Below, one piece after another: positions 1-8,590 of a stretch of 64,000 nt of DNA. The notes below the pieces were generated by a model, which worked only from the letters and a program-made list of their open reading frames with translations, had not been told where the DNA came from and made no database searches. A program made the position numbers and the translations under genes. Within the stretch, counting starts at the first letter, position 1. Each line of letters begins with the position of its first letter. The stretch covers positions 682,001 through 746,000 of the forward strand of contig NZ_CP107009.1 in the NCBI RefSeq assembly GCF_025725665.1, given 5' to 3'. This DNA is from Halomonas sp. LR3S48. GTDB taxonomy: Bacteria > Pseudomonadota > Gammaproteobacteria > Pseudomonadales > Halomonadaceae.

Positions 1-2
1 TG

Positions 3-986
3 CAGTCGCGGCTATGGCTGCAGACCACGGCGCTGGTGTCCGCTAGCCTTGTGCTCATGCTGTTGTTCAGTTGGCTGATCATTCGTCCGGTGCGCCAGCT
101 CGAGCGCCGAATCCTGAGCATTGGCAGCGGCGTGGAAACCAACGACCGCGACACCATCCAGGGCCCCGCCGAACTGGTGCAGCTCGGCGACCGGCTCGAC
201 TGGCTGTCGACCCGTCTCAGCGACCTCGAGGCCCAGAAGCAGCAGTTCCTGCGCCATATGTCGCATGAGCTCAAGACGCCGCTCGCCAGTGTGCGTGAGG
301 GCTCGGCACTGCTGGCCGACGGCGTGGCTGGCGAGATGACGTCTCGCCAGCGCGAGATCCTGTCGTTGATCGATACCAGTGGTCGTGAACTGCAGCGGCT
401 CATCGAACAGCTGCTCGACTACAACCTGCTGCAGCACAACCAGCGCATCATTCTCGAAAGGGTGGACCTGGCCACGCTGGTCAAGGCCACCCTGGCCAAG
501 CATCGGCTGGCACTGGAGCACAAGGGCATGCAGATAACCGCCTTCGATGGTCCGCTGGAGTGGGTGGTGGACCGTACCGCCATGGAGCGCATTCTCGACA
601 ATCTGGTCTCCAATGCCATCGCCTATGGCGAGGATGGCGGCGACCTGATGATTCGTGCACATGCCGGGCGGGATCACCTGATTCTCGACGTGGCCAACAG
701 TGGTGAGCCGATTGCCGAGCATGACCGCCCGCGGCTGTTCGAACCCTTCTATCAGGGACGTTCGCGCCGCAAGGGGCCGCTCAAGGGTTCGGGTATCGGG
801 CTCTCGGTGGCGGCCGACTGCGCGCGCATCCAGAGCGGCGCCCTGGCGCTGGTAGACGATCGTGAATTCGATGTGTGTTTCCGCCTGACGTTGCCGTATC
901 AGGCGGTTCCCCTGAGCAAGGAAAATAATAAGATAGAGCCCCTTGAATTGGGCCTTAACGCAAGGAGCGAGGAGCGATGGAGGTGA
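3..986 (+). CDS. glrK: GlrK/QseE-like sensor histidine kinase (5' end missing)
   Basis: Membrane sensor kinase that would phosphorylate the sigma-54 response regulator encoded two genes downstream. The reading frame is open to the left window edge, so the N-terminus and first membrane segment are missing. Visible in order: the end of a hydrophobic segment (LVLMLLFSWLII), a HAMP linker, a HisKA H-box (MSHELKTPLAS; phosphoacceptor His codon at 264-266), an N-box (NLVSNAIAYGEDGG) and a G-box (GSGIGLSVAADCARI). The stop overlaps the start of the lipoprotein gene by 10 bases, so the two are probably translationally coupled. The kinase-lipoprotein-NtrC-type regulator order is typical of glrK-qseG-glrR (qseE-qseG-qseF). 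The assignment rests on domains plus gene order. Confidence 0.88.
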   Translation, partial: QSRLWLQTTALVSASLVLMLLFSWLIIRPVRQLERRILSIGSGVETNDRDTIQGPAELVQLGDRLDWLSTRLSDLEAQKQQFLRHMSHELKTPLASVREGSALLADGVAGEMTSRQREILSLIDTSGRELQRLIEQLLDYNLLQHNQRIILERVDLATLVKATLAKHRLALEHKGMQITAFDGPLEWVVDRTAMERILDNLVSNAIAYGEDGGDLMIRAHAGRDHLILDVANSGEPIAEHDRPRLFEPFYQGRSRRKGPLKGSGIGLSVAADCARIQSGALALVDDREFDVCFRLTLPYQAVPLSKENNKIEPLELGLNARSEERWR

Positions 987-1549
987 GAGTAAACAGCTGT
1001 GCAAGAAAGGCCTTTTATGCCGGTGGACTAGCCCTGCTGATGAGTGGCTGCCAATACCTGCCCGAGAACGCCATGCTCGGCGCGGAGCCGGAAGAAGCCC
1101 CGCAGTCGGTCGCCTGCCGCGCAGCGGAACCGACGTTCGAGAACGAAGCCTGCCTGCTGCCCAGTTGGGTGGCGTACGGCCTGGCGTCGCAGCGCGGTGA
1201 TAGCGAATGGCGCAACAAGACGCTCAATGAGCTGGATAGCGCCTACGACCGAAGCGAAGCCGAACGGGAGCTGGCGCGGGCCGTCGCGCTCTCCTGGGGC
1301 AGCGAGCGGGAATGGCGGCAGGCGGCGGAACTCTACCAGCAGCATACGCATGCCGCGCCGGCCGACTTGCAGCCATTGCTGCTCTACTGGCGCAACGAAC
1401 TGGAAGGGCGGCGCTCCCTGGCCAATCAGAGCACGAACGTACGCGCTCAGGTGGCCACCCTGCAGCGGGAGAAGGCCGAGCTTTCCGAAAAGCTCGAAGC
1501 ACTGACCGCCATCGAGCAGAACATGAACCTGAGACAACAGTCGCCCTGA
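977..1549 (+). CDS. qseG: QseG-like outer-membrane lipoprotein of the GlrK/GlrR system
   Basis: A 190-residue predicted lipoprotein. The N-terminal signal ends in a lipobox (LLMSGC, Cys near residue 25), and the mature part is hydrophilic and helix-rich, ending in a coiled coil (about residues 155-185, rich in E, K, L and Q). In enterobacteria QseG sits in the outer membrane and is needed for signalling through the adjacent kinase. Sequence conservation in this family is low, so the call rests on the lipobox, the size and the position between kinase and regulator. It starts inside the kinase gene and is followed 31 bases later by the regulator. Confidence 0.72.
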   Translation: MEVRVNSCARKAFYAGGLALLMSGCQYLPENAMLGAEPEEAPQSVACRAAEPTFENEACLLPSWVAYGLASQRGDSEWRNKTLNELDSAYDRSEAERELARAVALSWGSEREWRQAAELYQQHTHAAPADLQPLLLYWRNELEGRRSLANQSTNVRAQVATLQREKAELSEKLEALTAIEQNMNLRQQSP

Positions 1550-1580
1550 GGGGCGATCGGGCAACACGGGAGAAGACGTC

Positions 1581-3002
1581 ATGGAAGCGGCTCGATTGAC
1601 CGACACACGCAAGAATGAGGCTCGTAGGCCGGCGGCGGCACGCACGTCGGGTGCGAAGGCAGGCAGCGCCCACGTTCTGCTGGTCGACGACGACGCTAGC
1701 CTGCTACGTCTGCTCGGCATGCGCCTGGAAAGCCGCGGCTACCGGGTGACTACCGCCGAGAGCGGTTCCGAGGCGCTGCGCAGGCTGGAAGCCGAGCGCC
1801 CCGACATCGTGCTCTCCGACCTGCGCATGGACGAGATGGATGGTCTCGCCCTGTTCCAGGCGATCCAGCGCGAGGTGCCGGGGCTGCCGGTCATCATCCT
1901 GACCGCCCACGGCTCCATTCCCGATGCCGTGAACGCCACCCAGCAGGGGGTGTTCAGCTTCCTCACCAAGCCAGTGGATCGCGACGAACTGTTCAAAGCC
2001 ATCGACGAGGCGCTGGCCCACATGCCTACCGGCGGCAGCGGTGAGGACAGCGATGCCTGGCGGGCCAGCATCATCACCCGTAGCCCCGAGCTGGAGCGGG
2101 TGCTGGAGCAGGCTCGCATGGTGGCCTCGTCGGACGTCAGCGTGTTGATCACCGGCCCCTCCGGTTCGGGCAAGGAGCTATTGGCGCGTGCCATTCACGA
2201 TGCCAGCCCGCGCGCCAACAACCCGTTCGTGGCGATCAACTGTGGCGCACTGCCCGAGCAACTGCTGGAAAGCGAACTGTTCGGCCACGCCAAGGGCGCC
2301 TTCACCGGTGCCGTCAGCGACCATAAGGGCCTGTTCCAGGCCGCCGAAGGCGGCACCCTGTTCCTCGATGAGATCGGTGACATGCCGTTGCCGCTGCAGG
2401 TCAAGCTGCTGCGTGCGCTGCAGGAACGCCAGATTCGTCCGCTGGGCTCGACCCAATCGATCCCGGTCAACGTGCGCATTCTCTCCGCCACTCATCGCGA
2501 TCTCAGCCAGGCGATGCATCAGGGCGAGTTCCGCGAGGACTTCTTCTACCGCCTCAACGTGGTCAACCTCAAGCTGCCGGCGCTGAAGGACCGCGCCGAG
2601 GACGTGCCGCTGCTGGCGCGTCATTTGGTGGCCCAGGCCGCGGCGCGCCACAAGCCGTTCGTCAAGGGGTTCTCGCCGGAAGCGCTCAACCTGCTGGCTA
2701 CCAGCGCCTGGCCCGGCAACGTACGCCAACTGGTCAACGTGGTGGAGCAGTGCGTGGCGCTGACCCGCTCGCCGATGATTCCCGAGGCCCTGGTGGCCCA
2801 GGCCCTGGCGGCGGAAGACAGCGCGCTGCCGACCTTCAACGACGCCCGCGCTGGCTTCGAGCGCAGCTACCTGGTCAAGGTGCTCAAGATCACCGAGGGC
2901 AACGTGACCCAGGCGGCGCGTATCGCCGGGCGCAATCGCACCGACTTCTACAAGCTGCTCAGCCGTCACGAGCTGGAGCCGAGCACCTTCAAGCCCGAGT
3001 GA
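1581..3002 (+). CDS. glrR: GlrR/QseF-like sigma-54-dependent response regulator
   Basis: NtrC-family transcription activator of 473 residues. The receiver domain has the acidic pocket (LLVDDD) and a phospho-acceptor Asp at about residue 80 (VLSDLRMDEMDG) with Lys130. The AAA+ domain has Walker A GPSGSGKE (192-199), the sigma-54 contact loop GAFTGA (239-244) and Walker B LFLDE (about 260-264). The Fis-type helix-turn-helix is at the C-terminus (NVTQAARIAGRNRTDFYKLL). All key residues are present, so it should be an active enhancer-binding protein. In E. coli GlrR activates the small RNA gene glmY; whether that target exists here cannot be seen. It ends at a rho-independent terminator. Confidence 0.93.
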   Translation: MEAARLTDTRKNEARRPAAARTSGAKAGSAHVLLVDDDASLLRLLGMRLESRGYRVTTAESGSEALRRLEAERPDIVLSDLRMDEMDGLALFQAIQREVPGLPVIILTAHGSIPDAVNATQQGVFSFLTKPVDRDELFKAIDEALAHMPTGGSGEDSDAWRASIITRSPELERVLEQARMVASSDVSVLITGPSGSGKELLARAIHDASPRANNPFVAINCGALPEQLLESELFGHAKGAFTGAVSDHKGLFQAAEGGTLFLDEIGDMPLPLQVKLLRALQERQIRPLGSTQSIPVNVRILSATHRDLSQAMHQGEFREDFFYRLNVVNLKLPALKDRAEDVPLLARHLVAQAAARHKPFVKGFSPEALNLLATSAWPGNVRQLVNVVEQCVALTRSPMIPEALVAQALAAEDSALPTFNDARAGFERSYLVKVLKITEGNVTQAARIAGRNRTDFYKLLSRHELEPSTFKPE

Positions 3003-3023
3003 TGCCAGCCTGGCTTTTCTATC

Positions 3024-3049
3024 AGAGCGTCTGCAACAGGCGCTCTTTT
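3024..3049 (+). terminator. Rho-independent terminator after glrR
   Basis: The inverted repeat AGAGCG (3024-3029) / CGCTCT (3041-3046) is followed by a short T run (3046-3049). It sits 21 bases after the glrR stop and abuts the stop codon of the convergent xseA gene. Confidence 0.75.
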
Positions 3050-4389
3050 CATTTCAGGCGCCGCTTGACCTCTACCTTCAGTTTTCCTTCACCCAGCCGG
3101 GCGGTCAGCGCCTGGCCGGGTCGGGTGTCGGCCGCGCGCCGTATCACCTTGCCTTCGTCATCCTGCAGGATGGCGTAGCCGCGCCCCAGCACCGCCAGCG
3201 GGCTCACGGCCTGGAGCTGCCGTGCCAGGCCGGCCAGGCGCTCACGTTGGCGTGCCACGTCGCGCTGCATGGCCTGCTCGAGCCGGGTCCGGGCGCGTGC
3301 CAGCCGCTCCTGGGCTTGTTCGACCCCGCGCTGCGGGTGGCAAGCGCCCATTCGCCGTTGCAGGTGTCCCAACTGCCGGCGCTCGGCGACGAACCGGGCG
3401 CGTATGGCGCGCTGCAAGCGGGCTTCCAGCTCGCTCAGGGTACGGCGCTGGCGGGTCAGTACCTCACCGGGGTGGCGCAGCCGGGCACGCAGGTGATCGA
3501 GCCGCTGGCCCTCGCGTTCGAGCCGGGCCTGGGTACAGCGCACGAGCTGGCGCTCCAGGCCGACCAGGCGGCGCTGCAGGTCGCGGCTGTCCGGCACCAG
3601 CATCTCGGCGGCGGCGGAGGGGGTCGGCGCGCGCTGGTCGGCGGCCAGGTCCGAGAGGGTGATATCGACTTCGTGACCCACCGCCGACATCACCGGCAAG
3701 CGCGAATGGAAAATCGCCCGCGCCAGGTGCTCGTCGTTGAAGGCCCACAGATCCTCCAGACTGCCGCCGCCGCGAGTGATCAGGATCACGTCGCGGTTCG
3801 GGTCCAGTGCCTGCTGGCGGTTGAGCAGACCAAGCGCGGCGATCAGTGCCGGTGCCGCCTCGCGGCCCTGCACCGGCACGGCGATCAGGGTGACCCGGGC
3901 CAGCGGCCAGCGCGCCTTGAGCACCGCCAACACATCGCGTATCGCCGCGCCGGTGGGCGAAGTCAGCACCAGCAGGTGGCGGGGCGGGCAGGGCAGGGGG
4001 CGCGCATTGGCGAACACGCCCTCGGCGGAGAGCCGCTGCTTGAGCCGTTCCAGTGCCAGCAGCAGCTCGCCTTCGCCGGCGGGCTGCACCGCCTCGGCAA
4101 TCAGTTGGTAGTCGCCGCGCGGCTCGAACAGCGACACCCGCCCACGTACTCGCACCCGATCGCCGTCGCGCATGGGCGCCGCCACGAAGCGGGCGCGGGT
4201 GCGAAACAGCGCACAGCGCAGCTGTGCCGAGGCATCCTTGAGCGTGAAATAGACATGCCCCGAGGCTGGCCGCGATACACCGGAAAGCTCGCCTTCGACC
4301 CACACCTCGCCGATGCCCGATTCGAGCAGCTGGCGGGCGCGGCGGTTCACTTCGCTGACGGAGAGCGCGCTATCGTTAGGCTGGGACAT
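3049..4389 (-). CDS. xseA: Exodeoxyribonuclease VII large subunit
   Basis: Large catalytic subunit (446 residues, usual family length) of exonuclease VII, which degrades single-stranded DNA to oligonucleotides in the cytoplasm. The N-terminal OB-fold covers about residues 10-110 (VWVEGELSGVSRPASGHVYF), and the central conserved block includes LVLTSPTGAAIRDVL and RGGGSLEDLWAFNDE. The long C-terminal helical region is rich in Arg and Gln and ends with the usual GYAIL and KVEVKRR. The small subunit gene xseB is not in the window. It is convergent with glrR. The start codon sits at the beginning of the conserved family N-terminus. Confidence 0.96.
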   Translation of the reverse strand: MSQPNDSALSVSEVNRRARQLLESGIGEVWVEGELSGVSRPASGHVYFTLKDASAQLRCALFRTRARFVAAPMRDGDRVRVRGRVSLFEPRGDYQLIAEAVQPAGEGELLLALERLKQRLSAEGVFANARPLPCPPRHLLVLTSPTGAAIRDVLAVLKARWPLARVTLIAVPVQGREAAPALIAALGLLNRQQALDPNRDVILITRGGGSLEDLWAFNDEHLARAIFHSRLPVMSAVGHEVDITLSDLAADQRAPTPSAAAEMLVPDSRDLQRRLVGLERQLVRCTQARLEREGQRLDHLRARLRHPGEVLTRQRRTLSELEARLQRAIRARFVAERRQLGHLQRRMGACHPQRGVEQAQERLARARTRLEQAMQRDVARQRERLAGLARQLQAVSPLAVLGRGYAILQDDEGKVIRRAADTRPGQALTARLGEGKLKVEVKRRLK

Positions 4390-4468
4390 GGAGCAGCGAT
4401 TCCTGGGCCACGGCTAAAGTCATGAAGGCTAGCATGGAGGCATCGCTCTGGCACGAGGAGCGGAAACG

Positions 4469-4495
4469 AAAAAAGCGCCGGGGAGGACCCGGCGC
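4469..4495 (-). terminator. Rho-independent terminator of the PRC-barrel gene
   Basis: A perfect 8-bp stem GCGCCGGG/CCCGGCGC (4475-4482 and 4488-4495). On the minus strand it is followed by six T (4469-4474). It lies about 40 bases beyond the stop codon of the PRC-barrel gene. Confidence 0.85.
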
Positions 4496-4532
4496 CAAAG
4501 TGTCATGGGGAGGGACACTTCAAAGTGGGCGT

Positions 4533-5063
4533 TTAATCGAAATCGTCTTCGACGTCGTCATCGGTGAACTCGCCGCCGTCACCAACGGCGCCAGTGCCGG
4601 CGGTGCCGGTGGTCTGCCACACGCCTTCACGCTCGCCGCGCTCATCGAGGCGACGGTTACGCTCATCGTCGAACCACTTCTCGTTATACTCGGGGAAGTT
4701 CTCGAGCTCGTCCTCGCTGGCGTCGACCATGATGCGATGAGTGACGTCATCATCGTCGCGCTCGGTTTCCATGCTGAAGTGCTCGATACCGACGACCACT
4801 TCGTCGCCGCCGATACCCCACAGGCCGCCCGCGTTCACTATCACGGCGCTGACCTTGCCTTCCTCATCGAGCAGGAGGTTCTCGACGCTGCCGACTTCCT
4901 CATCGGCGTCATCGACGTGGTAGACATCGGCGCCGATGATGTCATCTGCCGAGTAGAGGCCTTGGGCCGCCTTGGCATCGTCTTCCTGCGCTACAGCGTG
5001 GGTGCCAAAGGCCAGGCTACCGGTTACGGCTGCAATTGCGATGGTCATTAAGCGCTTCTGCAT
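4533..5063 (-). CDS. Secreted acidic PRC-barrel domain protein
   Basis: A predicted 176-residue exported protein with a classic Sec signal peptide (MQKRLMTIAIAAVTGSLAFG, cleavage after AVA near residue 25). One PRC-barrel domain covers about residues 38-110 (DDIIGADVYHVDDADEEVG, then VSAVIVNAGGLWGIGGDEV). The C-terminal tail is very acidic (DDDVEDDFD). PRC barrels are small RNA- or protein-binding or structural folds; secreted versions are often stress-related and uncharacterised. The start was chosen at 5063 because an AAGGAG-type ribosome site sits just upstream and the signal peptide begins there. The high acidity fits a halophile periplasm. It is followed by its own terminator and preceded by the CsbD gene on the same strand. 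Confidence 0.8.
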   Translation of the reverse strand: MQKRLMTIAIAAVTGSLAFGTHAVAQEDDAKAAQGLYSADDIIGADVYHVDDADEEVGSVENLLLDEEGKVSAVIVNAGGLWGIGGDEVVVGIEHFSMETERDDDDVTHRIMVDASEDELENFPEYNEKWFDDERNRRLDERGEREGVWQTTGTAGTGAVGDGGEFTDDDVEDDFD

Positions 5064-5116
5064 GATCGTTCTCCTTTCCTTGGTTCCGGATCTTGCTTTA
5101 CTTCGATAGGCACTCA

Positions 5117-5314
5117 CTAAAGGTTTCGTGCCCATTCGTCGGCCTGGCGCTCCGCTTCTTCACGCTCCAGGCCATAACGTTGCTGGAGCTTGCCGATCAG
5201 CTGCTCCCGCTTGCCACCAATCTGGTCGAGTTCGTCGTCGGTGAACTCGCCCCAGCTTGAGCGGGCCTTGCCCATGTACTCTTTCCATTTGCCTTCGATC
5301 TGGTCCCAGTTCAT
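5117..5314 (-). CDS. CsbD-like (UPF0337) stress protein
   Basis: A 65-residue hydrophilic protein matching the CsbD/YjbJ family throughout: an N-terminal MNWDQIEGKWKEYMGKAR, the central DELDQIGGKREQLIGKLQ, and a C-terminal EEAERQADEW. Family members are abundant in general-stress and osmotic-stress responses, but their molecular role is unknown. A good ribosome site (AAGGAGTGACGAG) precedes the ATG. It lies 53 bases upstream of the PRC-barrel gene on the same strand, so the two may be co-transcribed as a stress pair. Confidence 0.9.
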   Translation of the reverse strand: MNWDQIEGKWKEYMGKARSSWGEFTDDELDQIGGKREQLIGKLQQRYGLEREEAERQADEWARNL

Positions 5315-5468
5315 CTCGTCACTCCTTTCCTTGAGTCGACCGTTCCGTGATTGGACCCGTCGTGTTGCTTCTTAAAGCTAGATCAACCGACTGCCGCTGT
5401 AAGTCAAAGTCGGTTTCGGACTGTTTCGAAGAGTAATTAGGAGAGCCCGGCCAAAGGCAGGCCGCTAG

Positions 5469-6551
5469 TCAAGCCAGAAGGCGTCGGAAGGCGCGCAGCA
5501 TGAGCGGCATCAGGAGCATCAAGGCCGTGATGCGCAGCAGATGGTGAGATGTCACGAAAGCAGGGTCGATACCGAGAGAAAGGGCAACCAGACTCAACTC
5601 CGGGGCTCCACCGGGCATGTTGGCCAGGAGCGCAGCCGCCATGGAGTACCCGGTCACCACATGGATGCTCCAGGCCGCCGCGACCGCAATCAGCAACAGC
5701 ACCGCTGCTTGGAGTGTCGCCATCCACAGGTTGAAGGCCACTGCGGTTAGCGGCGTTCCGCCGAAGCGGATACCCACCGATACCCCGATGATGACCTGGG
5801 CGATGGCCAACACCGAGGGTGGGACAACGGCGTGGGTCAGGCCGGTGAGATGAAGCGCCGCCGACAGCAGCGCGGGGCCGAACAGAAAGGCATTGGGCAA
5901 GCGCAGCAGGCGCCCCAGGCCGATGCCGGCCACACCTGAGCCCAACAGCCAGGCAATATCGAGGGGGGAGGGAAGCCACAGCCAAGAGGCGGAGTCGGCG
6001 GGGCGCATGCCGAGCTCGACATGACCCAGCACGTCAAGCAGAGGGGGTATCGACAACAGCAGGATCAGAATGCGGGTGGCGTGGGTCAGGCCGACGATAC
6101 GCAGGTCCGCCCCCGACTCCATGGCCATGGCGGTAACCGCCGAAACACCGCCGGGAATGCCGGCGTACAGGGAGGTTTCGACGGAGTAACCGGCCACTCG
6201 ATGCGCGAACCAGAAGGAGAAAGCCCACATCACGGACGTGGCGAGCAGCATCATGCCGAGGCTGATCATCCACGACGCGGCGTCGCCGGCCATATCGGGG
6301 GAGAAGGCCGAACCCAGCATGACGCCGATCACCGCCAGCACGGCCTTGCGCGCCGACCCCGGGCCGCGCAGCTGCATCCCGGCCAGGCTGGGCAGGGTCG
6401 TGGCCAGCATGGCGCCCAGCAGCCAGGGCAGCGGCAGGCCGGCCCAGTAAGCGAGGCTGCCGCCGAGCAGGCCCAGCAGCAGGGTGGGGAGAAAAGCGCG
6501 CAGGGCGTCGAATCGGGTTCGCTTCGAGAGGAGCAATGGCGGTATCCGCAT
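5469..6551 (-). CDS. AbrB-family (PF05145-type) integral membrane protein
   Basis: A 360-residue polytopic membrane protein with about ten hydrophobic segments. It has the duplicated Gly/Pro-rich pattern of the family often mislabelled 'ammonia monooxygenase' or 'AbrB transcriptional regulator': an N-terminal GLLGGSLAYWAGLPLPWLLG and a repeat in the second half (RLPNAFLFGPALLSA), plus ANMPGGAPELSLVALSLG near the end. Function is unproven; a transport role is likely because members cluster with tricarboxylate transporters. Here it follows tctA on the same strand with a 54-base gap, so it may be the last gene of the tct operon. Confidence 0.82.
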   Translation of the reverse strand: MRIPPLLLSKRTRFDALRAFLPTLLLGLLGGSLAYWAGLPLPWLLGAMLATTLPSLAGMQLRGPGSARKAVLAVIGVMLGSAFSPDMAGDAASWMISLGMMLLATSVMWAFSFWFAHRVAGYSVETSLYAGIPGGVSAVTAMAMESGADLRIVGLTHATRILILLLSIPPLLDVLGHVELGMRPADSASWLWLPSPLDIAWLLGSGVAGIGLGRLLRLPNAFLFGPALLSAALHLTGLTHAVVPPSVLAIAQVIIGVSVGIRFGGTPLTAVAFNLWMATLQAAVLLLIAVAAAWSIHVVTGYSMAAALLANMPGGAPELSLVALSLGIDPAFVTSHHLLRITALMLLMPLMLRAFRRLLA

Positions 6552-6605
6552 CAGGACATCAGTAAATCAGCAAAGGGCATCGCCGGGGCCGGGCCCCGGC
6601 CTGGC

Positions 6606-8108
6606 TCAGGCGCGTCCCAGGCGCGCCTTCAACAGCTTGGGCAGCAGCCACGGCAGCACCAGCAGCGCCGCGGCAGCGATCCACAAGCCGAGCGAGATGC
6701 CCGAGCGCCACAGGATCTCCACCTCGCCGCCGCTGATCGACAGGGCGCGGCGCAGGTTCTGCTCCATCAGCCCGCCCAGCACGTAGCCGAGGATCACCGG
6801 TGCCAGCGAGAAACCCAGCTTGCGCAGCAGATAGCCGAACACGCCGATGATCAGCATCAGGTAGATGGCGGTGAGGTCGGAGTGGAGCTGGTAGACGCCG
6901 ACGAAGGCCAGGATGGCGATACCCGGTACCAGCACCCAGCGCGGGATGGTCAGCACCCGGGCGAACACCCCGGCGAGCGGCAGGTTGAGTGCCAGCAGCA
7001 CCAGGTTGCCGATGTACAGCGAAGCGATCAGGCCGCCGGCGACTTCCGGGCGTTCGCTGAACATCATCGGCCCGGGGGTGATGTTGTAGAGCATCAGCGC
7101 GCCAAGCAGCACGGCGGTGGTACCGGAACCGGGAATGCCCAGGGTCAGCATCGGCACGAACGAGCCCGCCGCCGCCGCATTGTTGGCCGACTCCGGTGCC
7201 GCCAGGCCGCGCATGTCGCCGTTGCCGAAGGTGCCTTCCTTGTCGGAGAGCCGCTTCTCGGTGGTGTAGGACACCGCGCCGGCCACTGAGGCCCCGGTAC
7301 CGGGCAGCACGCCGATGATGAAGCCGATCAGCCCCGAACGCAGCATCGCACCCTTGCAGAAGAGCACCTCCTTGAGGGTGACGAATACCCGCCCCAGTGG
7401 GGGAATATCGCCGCCGGAATCCTTGCGGTTGGCATGTTCGAGCATCAGCAGGATCTCGCTGATGGCGAACAGCCCGATGATCATCACCACGAAGTCGATG
7501 CCGTCGTAGAGTTCGGCCATGCCGAAGGTGTAGCGCAGCACCCCGGTACCCGAGTCGACACCGACGGTGCCGATCAGCACGCCCAGCACCGCGCCGATGG
7601 CGGTCTTGATCGGGTCCTTGCCCATCATCACCGACATCGAGGCGAAGGCGAACACCATCAGGGCGAAGAACTCGGCGGGGCCGAACATCACCGCGACTTC
7701 CGCCAGCAGCGGGGCGAACAGCGTCAGGCCGAGAATGGCGATGGTCGCGCCGACGAAGGAACTGACCGCCGACAGACCCAGCGCCGGGCCGGCGAGCCCC
7801 TGCTTGGCCAGCGGGTGGCCGTCGAGGGTGGTCATGACCGCGCCGGCGTCGCCGGGCACGTTGAGCAGAATGCTCGACATGCGCCCGCCATATTCGGCCC
7901 CGGTGTAGATGCCGGCAAGCAGGATCAGCGCCGACTCGGCCGGCAGGCCCAGGGTGTAGGCCAGCGGCATCAGGATGGCGATGCCGTTGATCGGGCCGAT
8001 GCCGGGCAGGGCGCCGAACAGCGTGCCGAGCAGGGCGCCGAGGAAGGCCAGCCCAAGATTCAGCGGGCTCAGCGCAACGCCGAAGCCCTGGATCAGGAAA
8101 TCGAACAT
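6606..8108 (-). CDS. tctA: Tripartite tricarboxylate transporter, large permease TctA
   Basis: A 500-residue inner-membrane permease with about 10-12 hydrophobic segments. It carries the two TctA signature loops GALPGIGPINGIAILMPL (N-terminal half) and GVLPGTGASVAGAVSYTTEK (C-terminal half). With TctB and the periplasmic receptor TctC it forms a secondary carrier that imports di- or tricarboxylates using an ion gradient. The ribosome site AGAGGA precedes the ATG. It lies 32 bases after tctB in the operon tctC-tctB-tctA. The exact substrate cannot be read from sequence. Confidence 0.95.
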   Translation of the reverse strand: MFDFLIQGFGVALSPLNLGLAFLGALLGTLFGALPGIGPINGIAILMPLAYTLGLPAESALILLAGIYTGAEYGGRMSSILLNVPGDAGAVMTTLDGHPLAKQGLAGPALGLSAVSSFVGATIAILGLTLFAPLLAEVAVMFGPAEFFALMVFAFASMSVMMGKDPIKTAIGAVLGVLIGTVGVDSGTGVLRYTFGMAELYDGIDFVVMIIGLFAISEILLMLEHANRKDSGGDIPPLGRVFVTLKEVLFCKGAMLRSGLIGFIIGVLPGTGASVAGAVSYTTEKRLSDKEGTFGNGDMRGLAAPESANNAAAAGSFVPMLTLGIPGSGTTAVLLGALMLYNITPGPMMFSERPEVAGGLIASLYIGNLVLLALNLPLAGVFARVLTIPRWVLVPGIAILAFVGVYQLHSDLTAIYLMLIIGVFGYLLRKLGFSLAPVILGYVLGGLMEQNLRRALSISGGEVEILWRSGISLGLWIAAAALLVLPWLLPKLLKARLGRA

Positions 8109-8140
8109 GAGGGCGTTCCTCTAAACATGATGACGTTCCT

Positions 8141-8590
8141 CTAGATGAAGGGGCGCAGCCAGTCACCGCTGGGCAGCGAGATCCCCAGCCCGGCGGTGAA
8201 CACGTAATAGCTGCCCACGGCCATCAGCACGCCGGTCAGCAGCGCCTTGCCCCAGGGGGCGGCGAAGGCCCGTGCCAGAGCGACCGCCGTCAGCAGGGTG
8301 GTGACGACGAAGCCCAGCCGCGTGAACAGCAGCGCGTAGATCAGCAGCGCGGCGAGCACCACCAACAGCTTCACGGCCAGGGAGCGATCGGGCCAGTGGC
8401 CGTTGCTCCCGGGCTTGAGTACCAGCACCAGCGACAGCGCGCCGAGCAGGATCGACAGGATCAGCGGAAAGGCCTTGGGCCCCACCGGATCGTAACTGAA
8501 GGGCACGTGAAGCCTGGCGGCCTGGACGGCGACGAACGCCGCCAGACCGATCAGGCACAGGCCCAGCACTCGGTCGGCGGCAAGCTTCAT
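8141..8590 (-). CDS. tctB: Tripartite tricarboxylate transporter, small membrane subunit TctB
   Basis: A 149-residue protein with four predicted membrane segments (residues about 8-25, 36-55, 75-105 and 115-140), the usual size and topology for TctB. The start at 8590 was chosen because it overlaps the tctC stop in an ATGA arrangement and begins with the first membrane segment (MKLAADRVLGLCLIGLAAF). TctB sequences are poorly conserved, so position between tctC and tctA carries much of the call. Confidence 0.9.
   Translation of the reverse strand: MKLAADRVLGLCLIGLAAFVAVQAARLHVPFSYDPVGPKAFPLILSILLGALSLVLVLKPGSNGHWPDRSLAVKLLVVLAALLIYALLFTRLGFVVTTLLTAVALARAFAAPWGKALLTGVLMAVGSYYVFTAGLGISLPSGDWLRPFI

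Noticed and set aside
3247..4425. Long plus-strand reading frame opposite xseA
   Set aside because: Antisense shadow in G+C-rich DNA. The minus-strand frame encodes a full XseA with all family motifs.
6021..8144. Plus-strand frames opposite the tct and AbrB-type genes
   Set aside because: Gln/Arg/His-rich translations typical of antisense frames. The opposite strand has clear TctA and AbrB-type proteins.
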